Positions 1 through 8,645 of a DNA stretch of 64,000 nucleotides are shown here, piece by piece (within the stretch, counting starts at the first letter, position 1; every line of letters begins with the position of its first letter). The stretch is from Shewanella fodinae (GTDB taxonomy: Bacteria; Pseudomonadota; Gammaproteobacteria; Enterobacterales; Shewanellaceae), in contig NZ_BMXW01000013.1 in NCBI RefSeq assembly GCF_014651955.1, positions 44,679-108,678 on the forward strand, written 5' to 3'. Both the position numbers and the translations under genes were made by a program. The notes under the pieces were generated by a model that did not search any database, was not told the DNA's origin, and saw only the letters and a list, made by a program, of their open reading frames with translations.

Positions 1-743
1 CCGAAGAGCAGCAGCGGTTGGTACTGGAAAAAGCCAAGTCAGAAGCCGGATTAGCGGCGCTGGTGCAGGGGCGGTTCCAAACCAGCCCCAACGGGCGAGC
101 GGTTATTTTTGTGGAAAAGATCAGCAAAGACAATGAACTGGAGAAGGTCTTTGTGGCGCAAATGCCGGAAGCTGGAAAGGAATCGGGGCAGGCAAACCTA
201 GTAGTGGCAAAAAGCGGCCGGGTAACAGAAGACGCCAGTGGTGCTGAAAGTTTGAAACTTGATAATGGTGTTCGTTATCAAGGATCCGCGAATCGCAAAG
301 ATGTGCAAGTGATTGAATTTGGTAGCTACCAAACACAGATTAAAGAACAGGAAATCGATGAAACTGACCGGCGCATGTCAGCATTGTCCACTGACGAATT
401 GCTGAAGCAGGATAACAGCACTGCGGTTGCTGAGTTGCAGTGGCGTCTGGCGATTCCTATTGCCATTCCGTTGATGACGCTGATTGCAGTGCCACTAGCG
501 CGAGTCAACGTGCGCCAGGGAAAATTTGGGAAATTATTCCCAGCGGTGCTGCTTTATCTGGGTTATTTCGGCTTGCTGGTCGCCGGGCGCAAGGCGCTGC
601 AAGATAATGTCATTCCGCTGTCATTGGGGATGTGGTGGATCCACGGTTCAGCACTATTGTTGGGCATTTTGTTGTTGAGCAAGGAGCGTCCCTTGGGAAC
701 GCGTATTGCCGGACTATTTCGACGGCGGAGGGCGGTCGTATGA
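1..743 (+). CDS. lptF: LptF, LPS export ABC transporter permease (5' partial)
   Basis: This is the C-terminal two thirds of LptF, one of two inner-membrane permeases of the LptB2FGC complex that extracts lipopolysaccharide from the inner membrane for transport to the outer membrane. The open frame enters from outside the window in frame 3, so the TTG at 18 is not a real start. The visible part is a periplasmic beta-jellyroll-type region followed by three hydrophobic segments near the C-terminus (for example AIPIAIPLMTLIAVPLARV and LFPAVLLYLGYFGLLVAG) and a basic end, RRRRAVV. The stop overlaps the next ATG (ATGA at 740-743), so it is translationally coupled to lptG, the usual lptFG order. The assignment rests on pattern and partner. 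Confidence 0.93.
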   Translation, partial: EEQQRLVLEKAKSEAGLAALVQGRFQTSPNGRAVIFVEKISKDNELEKVFVAQMPEAGKESGQANLVVAKSGRVTEDASGAESLKLDNGVRYQGSANRKDVQVIEFGSYQTQIKEQEIDETDRRMSALSTDELLKQDNSTAVAELQWRLAIPIAIPLMTLIAVPLARVNVRQGKFGKLFPAVLLYLGYFGLLVAGRKALQDNVIPLSLGMWWIHGSALLLGILLLSKERPLGTRIAGLFRRRRAVV

Positions 744-1801
744 TGAAAATCCTCGACTGGTATATTGCCCGTGCGCTGCTGAGTTCTTCTGCACTATGCC
801 TGCTTATCCTGACCGGGTTGTCCGGCATCATCAAATGGGTTGATCAACTGCGTTTGGTCGGAAAAGGCACTTATAGCATGATGGATGCTGCCGTCTATGT
901 GCTGTATCTGGTTCCCCGAGATATTGAAACCTTTTTCCCGATGGCGGTGCTGTTAGGTGCGCTTATCGGCATGGGCATGCTGGCGTCTAACTCAGAACTG
1001 GTGGTCATGCAGGCATCGGGATTGTCGCGGTTACAGATTACCCTGTCCGTAATGAAAACCGCCATACCGCTAATGTTATTGGTGATGGCGCTTGGGGAAT
1101 GGGGCGCGCCAGTGGCGCAGATGAAAGCCAGTGAATTAAAAGCCACTAAAATTTCCGGTGGTAATCTGATTAAGTCACACCGTGGGATCTGGGCCAGAGA
1201 TGGCAATCTATTCGTGAATATCGGACAGATAGAAACCATTGAACATCTCAGCAATGTCACCTTGTACGAATTTGATGACAACCAACGACTGCAGAGCGTG
1301 GTGCATGCGGCCGACGCGTTTTATTCCCATGACTACTGGCGGCTGCAGGATGTGCGCCGTACCAGCATCAAGAATGAGCAGGTGGTGGTTAACAATCTGA
1401 CGGAAGATCGTTGGCCTTCCAGCCTGACGCCTGACAAGCTCAGTGTGGTATCAGTTGATCCAGATTCACTGCCAATCAAAGGGTTAGCTGGATATATGGA
1501 TTATCTGAAAGGGAATAACCAGGATGCCAGCCGCTATGAACTGGCATTGTGGCATAAATTGATGCAACCGGTGACAGTCGCTGTGATGATGTTGGTGGCG
1601 TTATCATTTGTATTCGGGCCGTTACGTAATGTCACCATGGGGGCGCGGGTGCTGCTGGGTGTGGTTGCTGGGTTTGTGTTCCATATTAGTAATGAGATTT
1701 TCGGGCCGATGAGTATTGTCTACAACATGCCCGCGGTGGTGGGCGCGATTATGCCCAGTCTGCTGTTCACCGGTGCCGCCATCTACTACATGCGCAAATA
1801 A
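740..1801 (+). CDS. lptG: LptG, LPS export ABC transporter permease
   Basis: This is the partner permease of LptF in the LPS-extracting LptB2FGC transporter. The 353-residue product has three N-terminal membrane helices (about 12-35, 55-80, 100-125), a long periplasmic domain, and three C-terminal helices ending with YYMRK. That six-helix layout with a central jellyroll is typical of the LptF/LptG (YjgP/YjgQ) family. The ATG at 740 overlaps the lptF stop, fits the usual N-terminus (KILDWYIARALL), and is preferred over an upstream in-frame start inside lptF. A hairpin follows the stop. Confidence 0.95.
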   Translation: MMKILDWYIARALLSSSALCLLILTGLSGIIKWVDQLRLVGKGTYSMMDAAVYVLYLVPRDIETFFPMAVLLGALIGMGMLASNSELVVMQASGLSRLQITLSVMKTAIPLMLLVMALGEWGAPVAQMKASELKATKISGGNLIKSHRGIWARDGNLFVNIGQIETIEHLSNVTLYEFDDNQRLQSVVHAADAFYSHDYWRLQDVRRTSIKNEQVVVNNLTEDRWPSSLTPDKLSVVSVDPDSLPIKGLAGYMDYLKGNNQDASRYELALWHKLMQPVTVAVMMLVALSFVFGPLRNVTMGARVLLGVVAGFVFHISNEIFGPMSIVYNMPAVVGAIMPSLLFTGAAIYYMRK

Positions 1802-1804
1802 CCA

Positions 1805-1827
1805 AGCGCCCTGCGTTGCGGGGCGTT
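1805..1827 (+). terminator. Probable lptFG terminator hairpin
   Basis: A continuous stem of about 10 bp (CGCCC...GGGCG extended by TGC/GCG pairs, GTT loop) lies just after lptG and is followed by a short T-rich run (cttttat). It touches the stop of the convergent RDD gene and may serve both strands. Confidence 0.5.
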
Positions 1828-2332
1828 AGCTTTTATGACGATGTGTTGGCAAAACCACCATTTCTGAGCGCGTCATTTGATCTTGTAACGCTAACTTTTG
1901 TTTGCTGAACAGCAACCACAGATTGCCAACCCCAAGTAATGACCAGCAGAATCTGGCGATGGCAGTGATAAGACTGAGGTTTTGTCCATTGAAATGCTGC
2001 ACTCTTAGCCGCCATGCCTGCATCCCTAGGGTCTGACCGGCCCGGCTCCAGAAATAGCTATAAAAAGCTATTACTGCAAACCATAGCCAACATTGATACA
2101 AACCGTGGTAAAGCACATTTTGGCGCAGACTGTCTGCCAGCAGTGTTCCTGTAGGGATAATGATTAAGCCAGCCTTTTGGCACAAGGCAAACAATGCAAA
2201 ACCAATAATACCCGCCAAGATATATACCGCTATTGCTAACAGCAAATCGTAGGCGGTTGCCCCCAGCCGTCTGCCGATGCTAGCCCGCGGGAGATTGGCC
2301 AATTGATAATCAGGTGTGTGTGCTATTGTCAT
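1826..2332 (-). CDS. RDD family membrane protein
   Basis: This 168-residue membrane protein carries the RDD signature. An early basic segment (RASIGRRLGATAYDLLLAIAV) is followed by hydrophobic helices, and a later R-A-G-Q-T-L-G-M motif precedes the last helix. RDD proteins have three or so transmembrane helices. A few have been linked to ion transport, but most have no known role. Its ATG directly abuts the stop of the DUF2960-like gene upstream, so the two are probably co-transcribed. No specific substrate can be assigned. Confidence 0.8.
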   Translation of the reverse strand: MTIAHTPDYQLANLPRASIGRRLGATAYDLLLAIAVYILAGIIGFALFALCQKAGLIIIPTGTLLADSLRQNVLYHGLYQCWLWFAVIAFYSYFWSRAGQTLGMQAWRLRVQHFNGQNLSLITAIARFCWSLLGVGNLWLLFSKQKLALQDQMTRSEMVVLPTHRHKS

Positions 2333-2578
2333 TCAGTCATCTGTTTTCAATAGCTTTACATTGGTAAAGCCCATACGGGCAAACTCGTGCAGTCGAAAGC
2401 TTTTCAGTGCCCCGCCACCTTTGGCGGTCATGGCTACTTGTTGCTCCATTCTCAGAAAGGCACTGATATCAACGCCTTCAGCGGCAGCTGCTGCTTCAAA
2501 TATATCGTGATATTGATCAAAGGCGAAATTGACGGTTTTCTGCTGGCCACGAAATTCGTAGCTTACCAATCTGGCCAT
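2333..2578 (-). CDS. Small conserved protein, DUF2960-like
   Basis: This 81-residue soluble protein has the pattern MARLVSYEFRGQQKT...YHDIFEAAAAAEGVDISAFLRMEQQ...FARMGFTN, which I associate with the DUF2960 family of Vibrio and Shewanella. The family name is from memory and no function is known. The ATG follows an AGGAGTCC-like Shine-Dalgarno at about 2582. It immediately precedes the RDD gene. The protein has no signal peptide or membrane segment. Confidence 0.75.
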   Translation of the reverse strand: MARLVSYEFRGQQKTVNFAFDQYHDIFEAAAAAEGVDISAFLRMEQQVAMTAKGGGALKSFRLHEFARMGFTNVKLLKTDD

Positions 2579-2595
2579 AAGGACTCCTATAACGG

Positions 2596-2943
2596 TCAGA
2601 ATTTACTGCGAAAAATAAAGTATACCGCGCTGAGCAGACATAGCCCGGCCCAGAGATAATCCAGTTTCAGCGGTTCCCGCAAAAACCATACGGAAAAGGG
2701 GACGAAGATACTCAACGTGATCACTTCCTGCAGGATCTTCAGTTGGCCGACATTCATGACGGTGTAGCCAATGCGGTTAGCTGGTACTTGCAGCAAATAT
2801 TCAAACAGCGCTATGCCCCAACTGACCAGTGCGGCAATTATCCAAGGTTTTGTGCCTAGGGTTCGCAAATGACCATACCAAGCAAAGGTCATAAAAATAT
2901 TGCTCAGGCATAGCAGGCCGATGGTGATAAGGGTTGGTTGCAT
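2596..2943 (-). CDS. DMT/DUF486 family small membrane protein
   Basis: This 115-residue integral membrane protein has four predicted helices, and its segments MTFAWYGHLR, VPANRIGY and LREPLKLDYLWAGLCLLSAVYF match the DUF486 branch of the drug/metabolite transporter superfamily (half-size, EmrE-like). Such proteins are assumed to be transporters, perhaps acting as dimers; no substrate is known. The GNAT gene upstream ends one base before this start, so the two probably share a transcript. Confidence 0.85.
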   Translation of the reverse strand: MQPTLITIGLLCLSNIFMTFAWYGHLRTLGTKPWIIAALVSWGIALFEYLLQVPANRIGYTVMNVGQLKILQEVITLSIFVPFSVWFLREPLKLDYLWAGLCLLSAVYFIFRSKF

Positions 2944-3435
2944 TCAGGCATTCCGCGACAAAGAATAGAGCATATAGCAGGCATCATCGGTATAACTGGC
3001 GAGGGATTTCTCGATGGTGCAGGGACGAAAGCCCAGCATCTGCCAGTAATCCGCCGCACCCTGCACCGCCACCAAAGATAACGTTGGCAGTTGTTGTTGC
3101 AGTGCAAACTGTACCAGACGGCGAAATGCCTGCGTGGCAAAACCATGACCGCGAGCCTCTGGACTGACCGCTATATCATGCAGATACAAGGTGTTGGCCG
3201 CTAAACAGGGTTCAAGCATGCTGTAGAGCGCTGGTGGATTTCCTTCAAGCCAAGGGTGTGCAAGGCAGTACCCCTGAACTTGGTCATGCAGTTCCATCAC
3301 GAAGCAACTATCTGGTGATAGTTGCCACTTGTTTTGCAGCACCGCTAAGGGTTCTGGTTCAATATCGTGGTAACTCTGTTGCTGTACTGTCGCAATTGCC
3401 GGCCAGTCGCCGGTTTTGATGGCACGAATAAGCAT
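2944..3435 (-). CDS. GNAT family N-acetyltransferase
   Basis: A 163-residue single-domain GNAT enzyme, transferring an acetyl group from acetyl-CoA to an amine. The acetyl-CoA pyrophosphate-binding motif A is visible as LHDIAVSPEARGHGFATQAF (about residues 84-103; R/Q-x-x-G-x-G/A form), and the following LSLVAVQGAADYWQMLGF is the usual motif B region. The start MLIRAIKTGDW is typical for the family. The acceptor substrate cannot be predicted. It is adjacent to the DUF486 gene with no gap. Confidence 0.85.
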   Translation of the reverse strand: MLIRAIKTGDWPAIATVQQQSYHDIEPEPLAVLQNKWQLSPDSCFVMELHDQVQGYCLAHPWLEGNPPALYSMLEPCLAANTLYLHDIAVSPEARGHGFATQAFRRLVQFALQQQLPTLSLVAVQGAADYWQMLGFRPCTIEKSLASYTDDACYMLYSLSRNA

Positions 3436-3488
3436 GGTTCATCACCTGAGAAACGAGTGTCGTCAGTATACCAGTTTCTGCCGTTGGG

Positions 3489-4985
3489 TTAACTCAGATA
3501 ACGCTGGCGCAGATGGCGGTGCAGATAGTCAGGATTGAGCGGCTCACCGGTCGCTTGCTGTACCAAGGTGTCAGTGTCGAGCAAAGAACCCTGTTGCCAG
3601 ATATGTTGCTGTAACCAGCTAAGTACCTCGGGTAATCGGTCATTTTCTAGCAACACATCCAGCGAACCGAGTTGTTTTTCTAGGGCAAAGCGAAACTGGG
3701 CGGCATACATGGCGCCGAGTGTGTAGCTTGGGAAATACCCGAATTCGCCCACTGCCCAGTGAATATCCTGCATACAGCCATCACGGTAGTTGTTCTTGGT
3801 ACTGATGCCAAGATACTGCAGCATTTGCTGATCCCAGAAATCCGGAAGGTCAGCCAAGTCGAGGCTACCATTGAGCAGCGCCTGCTCAGCCGCAAAGCGC
3901 AACATGATATGGCAGGGATAAGTGACTTCATCGGCATCAACCCGAATATATCCTGGTTGTACCCGCAGGATCTGTTGATGCAGTTCCGCTGCCGAATCTC
4001 GACAGGAAAGGTGGCGCTTCAGCATCGGGTATAGCCGCTTGATAAACGCGGCACTGCCCGCCAACTGCATTTCAAAAAACAGGCTCTGGCTTTCATGGAT
4101 CCCCATAGAGCGCGCCAGTCCTGCGGGTTGGCCGCGCCAAGTGACGGGGAGCCCCTGCTCATAACTGGCATGTCCGGTTTCATGGATAATGCCCAATAGC
4201 GCCGGTAAAAAACTGTGTTCATTATAACGGGTGGTGAGACGCACATCTCCTGGAACACCGCCGCAGAACGGGTGGGCGCTGATATCCAATCGTCCCTGTT
4301 GAAAATCAAATCCCAAAAACTGCATCACTTCTCTGCCCAAATCCTGCTGTCGTGACAGCGGATAGCGGATGTTGGTGTCCACGGGTTTAAGGGCGGGTTG
4401 ACGCTCGCAGATTTGCTGAATGAGTGTCGGTAACCATTGGCTGAGGTGGTCAAAGATCTGCGTCAGCCTGGCGGCGGTCATTCCGGGTTCAAAGCGCGCC
4501 AGCAACGCATCATAGGGCGTGATATTGCTAGCGGCGGCACGACTCTGTGCTTCTTCTTTAACCAACGCCAGCAATGGCTGAAGATTGTGCTTGAAACCCT
4601 GCCAGTCATTCGCTGGTCGCTGTTGGCGCCATTGATGTTCACAGCGATAAGCCGCAGCTGTCTTGGCTTGCACTATCTCTGCGGGTACACAATTGGCTTG
4701 ATGCCATTGCCACAACATTTCCCGCAGATTTGCCTGTTGTGCTTTGGAGAGCTGTGTCAGTTGTTGTTGCGCTTCAGCAAACCAATCAGTTAGCTCCGGG
4801 GCATTTTTCAGCTCATGAATATGGCGCGCCAGTTCTGCCATAGCCGCGGCGCGGTGGTCACTGCCGCCAGACGGCATCATCGTGGCCTGATCCCAGTCGC
4901 CCAAGGCGGCAAAATGTTCAAAATGGGAAATTTTCTGGAAATGGTCGCTGAGTTGCTGATAGGCGGTAACAGATTTGCGGCGCAT
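3489..4985 (-). CDS. M32 family metallocarboxypeptidase
   Basis: A cytoplasmic zinc carboxypeptidase of MEROPS family M32 (Taq carboxypeptidase type), removing C-terminal amino acids from peptides. The 498-residue length is normal for the family. The zinc motif HETGH (form HExxH) sits near residue 270, with MGIHESQSLFFE supplying the third ligand further on and the family motif DVRLTTRYNE just before. MMPSGG near residue 35 is also characteristic. It is monocistronic, with divergent spacing to the YqiJ-like gene. Confidence 0.93.
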   Translation of the reverse strand: MRRKSVTAYQQLSDHFQKISHFEHFAALGDWDQATMMPSGGSDHRAAAMAELARHIHELKNAPELTDWFAEAQQQLTQLSKAQQANLREMLWQWHQANCVPAEIVQAKTAAAYRCEHQWRQQRPANDWQGFKHNLQPLLALVKEEAQSRAAASNITPYDALLARFEPGMTAARLTQIFDHLSQWLPTLIQQICERQPALKPVDTNIRYPLSRQQDLGREVMQFLGFDFQQGRLDISAHPFCGGVPGDVRLTTRYNEHSFLPALLGIIHETGHASYEQGLPVTWRGQPAGLARSMGIHESQSLFFEMQLAGSAAFIKRLYPMLKRHLSCRDSAAELHQQILRVQPGYIRVDADEVTYPCHIMLRFAAEQALLNGSLDLADLPDFWDQQMLQYLGISTKNNYRDGCMQDIHWAVGEFGYFPSYTLGAMYAAQFRFALEKQLGSLDVLLENDRLPEVLSWLQQHIWQQGSLLDTDTLVQQATGEPLNPDYLHRHLRQRYLS

Positions 4986-5180
4986 GGCTTGACCTGATAA
5001 ACACGGATATTGTTATCATGCTAGCGGGACAAGCGTGAGTCCTCAACTGCAACCGTTATATCATCTCTTATAGAGTCGCTGGCGGGCTGATGCGTCCAGG
5101 TCTAAAATTTTAGAGTGTCAGTTGAATGGATTAAGGATAGAGACATCTGCAGGAGGCGGATTGCCTCAAGGAGGAGCAAA

Positions 5181-5795
5181 GTGCTGGACTTCATTCTGGC
5201 CAATGACAACCTGCCATATGTTGTTGCAGCAACTGTGGTAGTGATGTTAGCTGTTGTTGAGATAATGGCGCGGATTGCCGGTGGTAGCCTAGGGGTGTTG
5301 ATGGATGAACCGCCAGCGTTACAGCGACCGGCCACAGAATTTGCCGAAGCGCCGTCCCTTGCCTCATGGTTGGGTCTTAACCGTCTGCCCGTCTTACTCT
5401 GGTTTATTTTCGCGCTGGTTTCGTTTGCCATCGGCGGCTTTCTGATAAATCTGTTGCTATGGTTATCGGCTGATACGCTGTTGCCGCAGGAAATTTCCGT
5501 ATGGCTGGCATTTGCGCTTACCGCAGTGGTTTGTCATCTCCTAGGACGACAGCTTAACTGGCAAGCGGGGGCGGAAGAGGAGACTGATAATCTGTGCGGG
5601 AATATAGGGATTATGACTTTGGGTAAAGCGATTAAGGGCAATCCAGCCGAAGCGTTAGTCCATGATGATCAACACCATATTCATTACGTGCTGGTAGAGC
5701 CTCAGGAAGAAAATATTGCATTTGAAGCTGGGACTCGTGTGCTGTTGTTGCAGCGGGAAGGTATGATCTGGCGCGCCATTCGTTTTGAGTCTTGA
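5181..5795 (+). CDS. YqiJ-like inner membrane protein with OB-fold
   Basis: A 204-residue protein resembling E. coli YqiJ: an N-terminal membrane helix (VVAATVVVMLAVVEIMARIAGG), two more helices around residues 70-115, and a C-terminal soluble OB-fold-like beta domain (LCGNIGIMTLGKAIKGNPAEA). The GTG start at 5181 is chosen because a strong GGAGG lies 7-8 bases upstream; an upstream in-frame start at 5115 lacks one. YqiJ homologues usually sit beside a YqiK flotillin, and the complex is thought to act in membrane organisation. No flotillin gene is present here. Confidence 0.8.
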   Translation: MLDFILANDNLPYVVAATVVVMLAVVEIMARIAGGSLGVLMDEPPALQRPATEFAEAPSLASWLGLNRLPVLLWFIFALVSFAIGGFLINLLLWLSADTLLPQEISVWLAFALTAVVCHLLGRQLNWQAGAEEETDNLCGNIGIMTLGKAIKGNPAEALVHDDQHHIHYVLVEPQEENIAFEAGTRVLLLQREGMIWRAIRFES

Positions 5796-5819
5796 GCGCG
5801 CCAGCGAACTGGCCGAGGT

Positions 5820-7115
5820 TTATTTCAGTTTTTTCTGCTGTTGATTGCCACCCACTTTGACTTTTACGCGGCGGCCTGACATCGATTTTTCTGCTGCAAC
5901 TTGCTCCGTGGCACTGCTGGCGTCCGGCTTATGTTTACCAAAACGCCGACGCTGCAATTGCTTGAGTAACACATCACGATTACTCACTTCATAACCCGGC
6001 ATCATGATGCGTTTCAGGCGTTGGCCGATCAACTTTTCAATGTCGGCCAGAATGCGTTCCTCTTCGCGACTGACAAAGGAGATTGCCACACCGGTTTTTC
6101 CTGCCCGTCCAGTACGACCTATGCGATGAACATAATCTTCTGCCAGAAACGGCATGTCATAATTCACTACATAATCGAGGTCAGGAATATCTAGGCCACG
6201 AGCGGCGACTTCAGTCGATACCAGCACCCGAATTTTACCTTCAGTGAACTCTTTGAGTGAGCGACGGCGTTTGCCGTGCGCTTTTTCACTGTGTACAGCA
6301 GCCGTTGGGATACCATCTTGATTCAGTTCATCGGCCAGTTGATCGGCATCTTCACGGGTAGCCGAGAAGACCAGCACCTGATGCCAATTTTTACGGCCGA
6401 TAAGCTCCGCCAATAACTCTCGCTTCCGGCGTTGTTCTACTGGGTAGACCACCTGGCTGACGGTGGCGGCGGTGGTGTTCTGGCGATCGGCCGCCAGCAC
6501 TTTCGGCCGCCGCAGGATCTGTTCGGCAAGCTGTTTCACGCCACCAGAAAACGTTGCTGAAAACATCAGCGTTTGCCGCTCTTTATTGGTGGCCTGCAGG
6601 ATTTTCTGGATGTCTTTGATAAAACCCATGTCTAACATCCGGTCGGCTTCATCCAGTACCAGCACTTCAACCTGCGATAGATTGATATTGCCAGCTTGCA
6701 GGTGTTCCAGCAAGCGACCGGGCGTTGCCACGACCAGCTCCGCCCCTTGTCTCAATTTATTGGCTTGTCCGGTGGTTTTTACACCACCAAATAGTGACAC
6801 AACTCGGGCATCAAGGTAGCGACTATATGCCTTGGCATTATCAGCGACTTGTGCCACCAGCTCGCGAGTAGGTGCCAAAATTAAGATACGAACGACACCC
6901 GGCTGCAATGCTGTGGGATTATCAATAATCCGCTGCAACAGCGGTAACACGAACGCAGCGGTTTTTCCGGTACCCGTTTGGGCGCTGGCCAACACATCCT
7001 GACCGCGACGGATAGGTGGGATTGCCAACTTTTGAATCGGGGTCATGTCCTCATAACCACATTCGCTTACGGCGCGAATGATCTCGGGGGCAAAACTGTA
7101 AGATTCAAATTTCAT
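5820..7115 (-). CDS. rhlE: DEAD-box ATP-dependent RNA helicase, RhlE-type
   Basis: An RNA-dependent ATPase that unwinds short RNA duplexes in ribosome assembly or mRNA turnover. All core motifs are visible: Q motif (MTPIQKLAIP), Walker A ASAQTGTGKT (about 45-54), PTRELVAQV, TPGRLLE, DEAD box VLDEADRMLDMGF, SAT, then the second RecA domain with HRIGRTGRAG. The basic tail (RRRFGKHKPD...RRVKVKVGG) fits RhlE paralogues of Shewanella, though SrmB or DbpA subtypes are not fully excluded. At 431 residues it is of normal length and monocistronic. Confidence 0.85.
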   Translation of the reverse strand: MKFESYSFAPEIIRAVSECGYEDMTPIQKLAIPPIRRGQDVLASAQTGTGKTAAFVLPLLQRIIDNPTALQPGVVRILILAPTRELVAQVADNAKAYSRYLDARVVSLFGGVKTTGQANKLRQGAELVVATPGRLLEHLQAGNINLSQVEVLVLDEADRMLDMGFIKDIQKILQATNKERQTLMFSATFSGGVKQLAEQILRRPKVLAADRQNTTAATVSQVVYPVEQRRKRELLAELIGRKNWHQVLVFSATREDADQLADELNQDGIPTAAVHSEKAHGKRRRSLKEFTEGKIRVLVSTEVAARGLDIPDLDYVVNYDMPFLAEDYVHRIGRTGRAGKTGVAISFVSREEERILADIEKLIGQRLKRIMMPGYEVSNRDVLLKQLQRRRFGKHKPDASSATEQVAAEKSMSGRRVKVKVGGNQQQKKLK

Positions 7116-7267
7116 GTTACGCTTCCTGTGTTCAAGCTGTGGGGCCCAATTGCCTTTTGATACTGCCAGACAAAGGCGGCCGCGGAGTATAGCAAAAATC
7201 CATCAGACAGGAAATGCAAACCAGCATCGGCTTAGCCGTTGCTGATATCCGGGACAATTTAGGCATT

Positions 7268-7296
7268 AAAAAAGCCGCCAAGAGGCGGCCTTTTTC
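7268..7296 (-). terminator. Rho-independent terminator of dacA
   Basis: GCCGCC-AAGA-GGCGGC stem flanked by A-run and T-run (7274-7289 core). Read on the minus strand it gives a GC stem followed by TTTTTT, directly after dacA. Confidence 0.85.
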
Positions 7297-7298
7297 AC

Positions 7299-8531
7299 TT
7301 AGTTAAACCATCCGGAAAACATCTGTTTGAAGTAGTCGATCAGCTTGCTGAACCAGTTGCCTTCTTTGACTTCCTCTAGCGATACCAGCGGATATTGCGC
7401 GATGTCTTTGCCATTTAATTGGAAATACAGGCGACCCACAGTTTCGCCCTTGGCTATTGGGGCAACCAACTCTTTAGTTAGCTCGAAATTGGCCTTGAGG
7501 TTTTTAGCTTGACCACGGGCGATGGTGATGGGAGTGTCAGTGACCACGCCCAGACTAACGGTTGGCTTATCACCATACCAGATCTGCTGGGTAACAAAGC
7601 TGTCGCCTGCTTTATAGGGGGTCACGGTTTCAAAGAAACGGAAACCGAATTCAAGTAGCTTCTTGCTTTCTGCTTTACGGGCAGATTCGCTCTTGGTGCC
7701 CAATACTACGGAAATCAGTCGCATACCGTCTTTGGTGGCAGAGGCTACCAGGTTATAACCGGCTTCTGAGGTATGACCAGTTTTTATGCCATCCACATTA
7801 AGGCTGTTATCCCATAACAGACCATTGCGGTTATATTGTTTTATTCCATTGTAAGTAAAAGATTTTTCATCATAAATCTTATACTCGTTGGGCACGTCAC
7901 GGATCAGTGCTGCACCTAACAATGCTAAATCGTATGCGGTACTTTTATGGTTTTCACCATGTAAGCCATGGGCATTTTCAAAGTGGCTGTCTTTCATGCC
8001 CAACTGTTTGGCCCAGCTGTTCATCAGATCCACAAAGGCACCTTCAGTCCCGGCAATATGTTCCGCCATTGCTACACAAGCATCATTGCCTGACTGAATA
8101 ATAATGCCGCGGTTCAGATCGGAGACTTTGACCTGTTTGCCCACTTCAATGAACATCTTGGACGAGTCTGGGAAGTTTTTTGACCAGGCATTTTGAGAGA
8201 TAGTGACTTCATCATCGGGCGATATATTGCCGCGTTTTATTTCCTGCCCAATGACATAACTGGTCATCATTTTGGTTAGGCTGGCCGGATCGAGTTGCTC
8301 ATGGGCGTTATTTTCTGCAATCACCTGACCGGAGTTGTAATCCATCAAAACGTAAGCTTTTGCTGCGACTTCAGGCGCATCAGGGATCACCATCGGCCTG
8401 GGCGCGGTTAACGCTGGCGAAGGATTATTAGGGATCGGCGTTGGAGATACCGGGTCAGCCAGCGCGCCTGCACAGACAACGCCAGTGAACATGAACAGTG
8501 CTGTTGCGGTTTTTTTTGCGAAATTCATCAT
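7299..8531 (-). CDS. dacA: D-alanyl-D-alanine carboxypeptidase (PBP5/6 type)
   Basis: A periplasmic penicillin-binding protein that trims the terminal D-Ala of peptidoglycan pentapeptides. A signal peptide is seen (MNFAKKTATALFMFTGVVCAGALA). The catalytic triad motifs are SLTK (in LDPASLTKMM, near residue 86), SGN (IQSGNDACVAMAEH) and KTG (DGIKTGHTSEAG). The C-terminal GNWFSKLIDYFKQMFSGWFN is the amphipathic helix that anchors PBP5 to the inner membrane. It lies in the dacA-rlpA-mltB-rodA-mrdA cell-shape cluster and has its own terminator. Confidence 0.96.
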   Translation of the reverse strand: MMNFAKKTATALFMFTGVVCAGALADPVSPTPIPNNPSPALTAPRPMVIPDAPEVAAKAYVLMDYNSGQVIAENNAHEQLDPASLTKMMTSYVIGQEIKRGNISPDDEVTISQNAWSKNFPDSSKMFIEVGKQVKVSDLNRGIIIQSGNDACVAMAEHIAGTEGAFVDLMNSWAKQLGMKDSHFENAHGLHGENHKSTAYDLALLGAALIRDVPNEYKIYDEKSFTYNGIKQYNRNGLLWDNSLNVDGIKTGHTSEAGYNLVASATKDGMRLISVVLGTKSESARKAESKKLLEFGFRFFETVTPYKAGDSFVTQQIWYGDKPTVSLGVVTDTPITIARGQAKNLKANFELTKELVAPIAKGETVGRLYFQLNGKDIAQYPLVSLEEVKEGNWFSKLIDYFKQMFSGWFN

Positions 8532-8645
8532 TGACTGGATACGTTTTTTTGGTTGGAGTGAAACTGCCTAAAGACAGCCAGTATATCATTTGTCGACCAG
8601 CGATATCAGTGAAGGTTCCTTAATCTTATGAGAACCGCTCAAATA

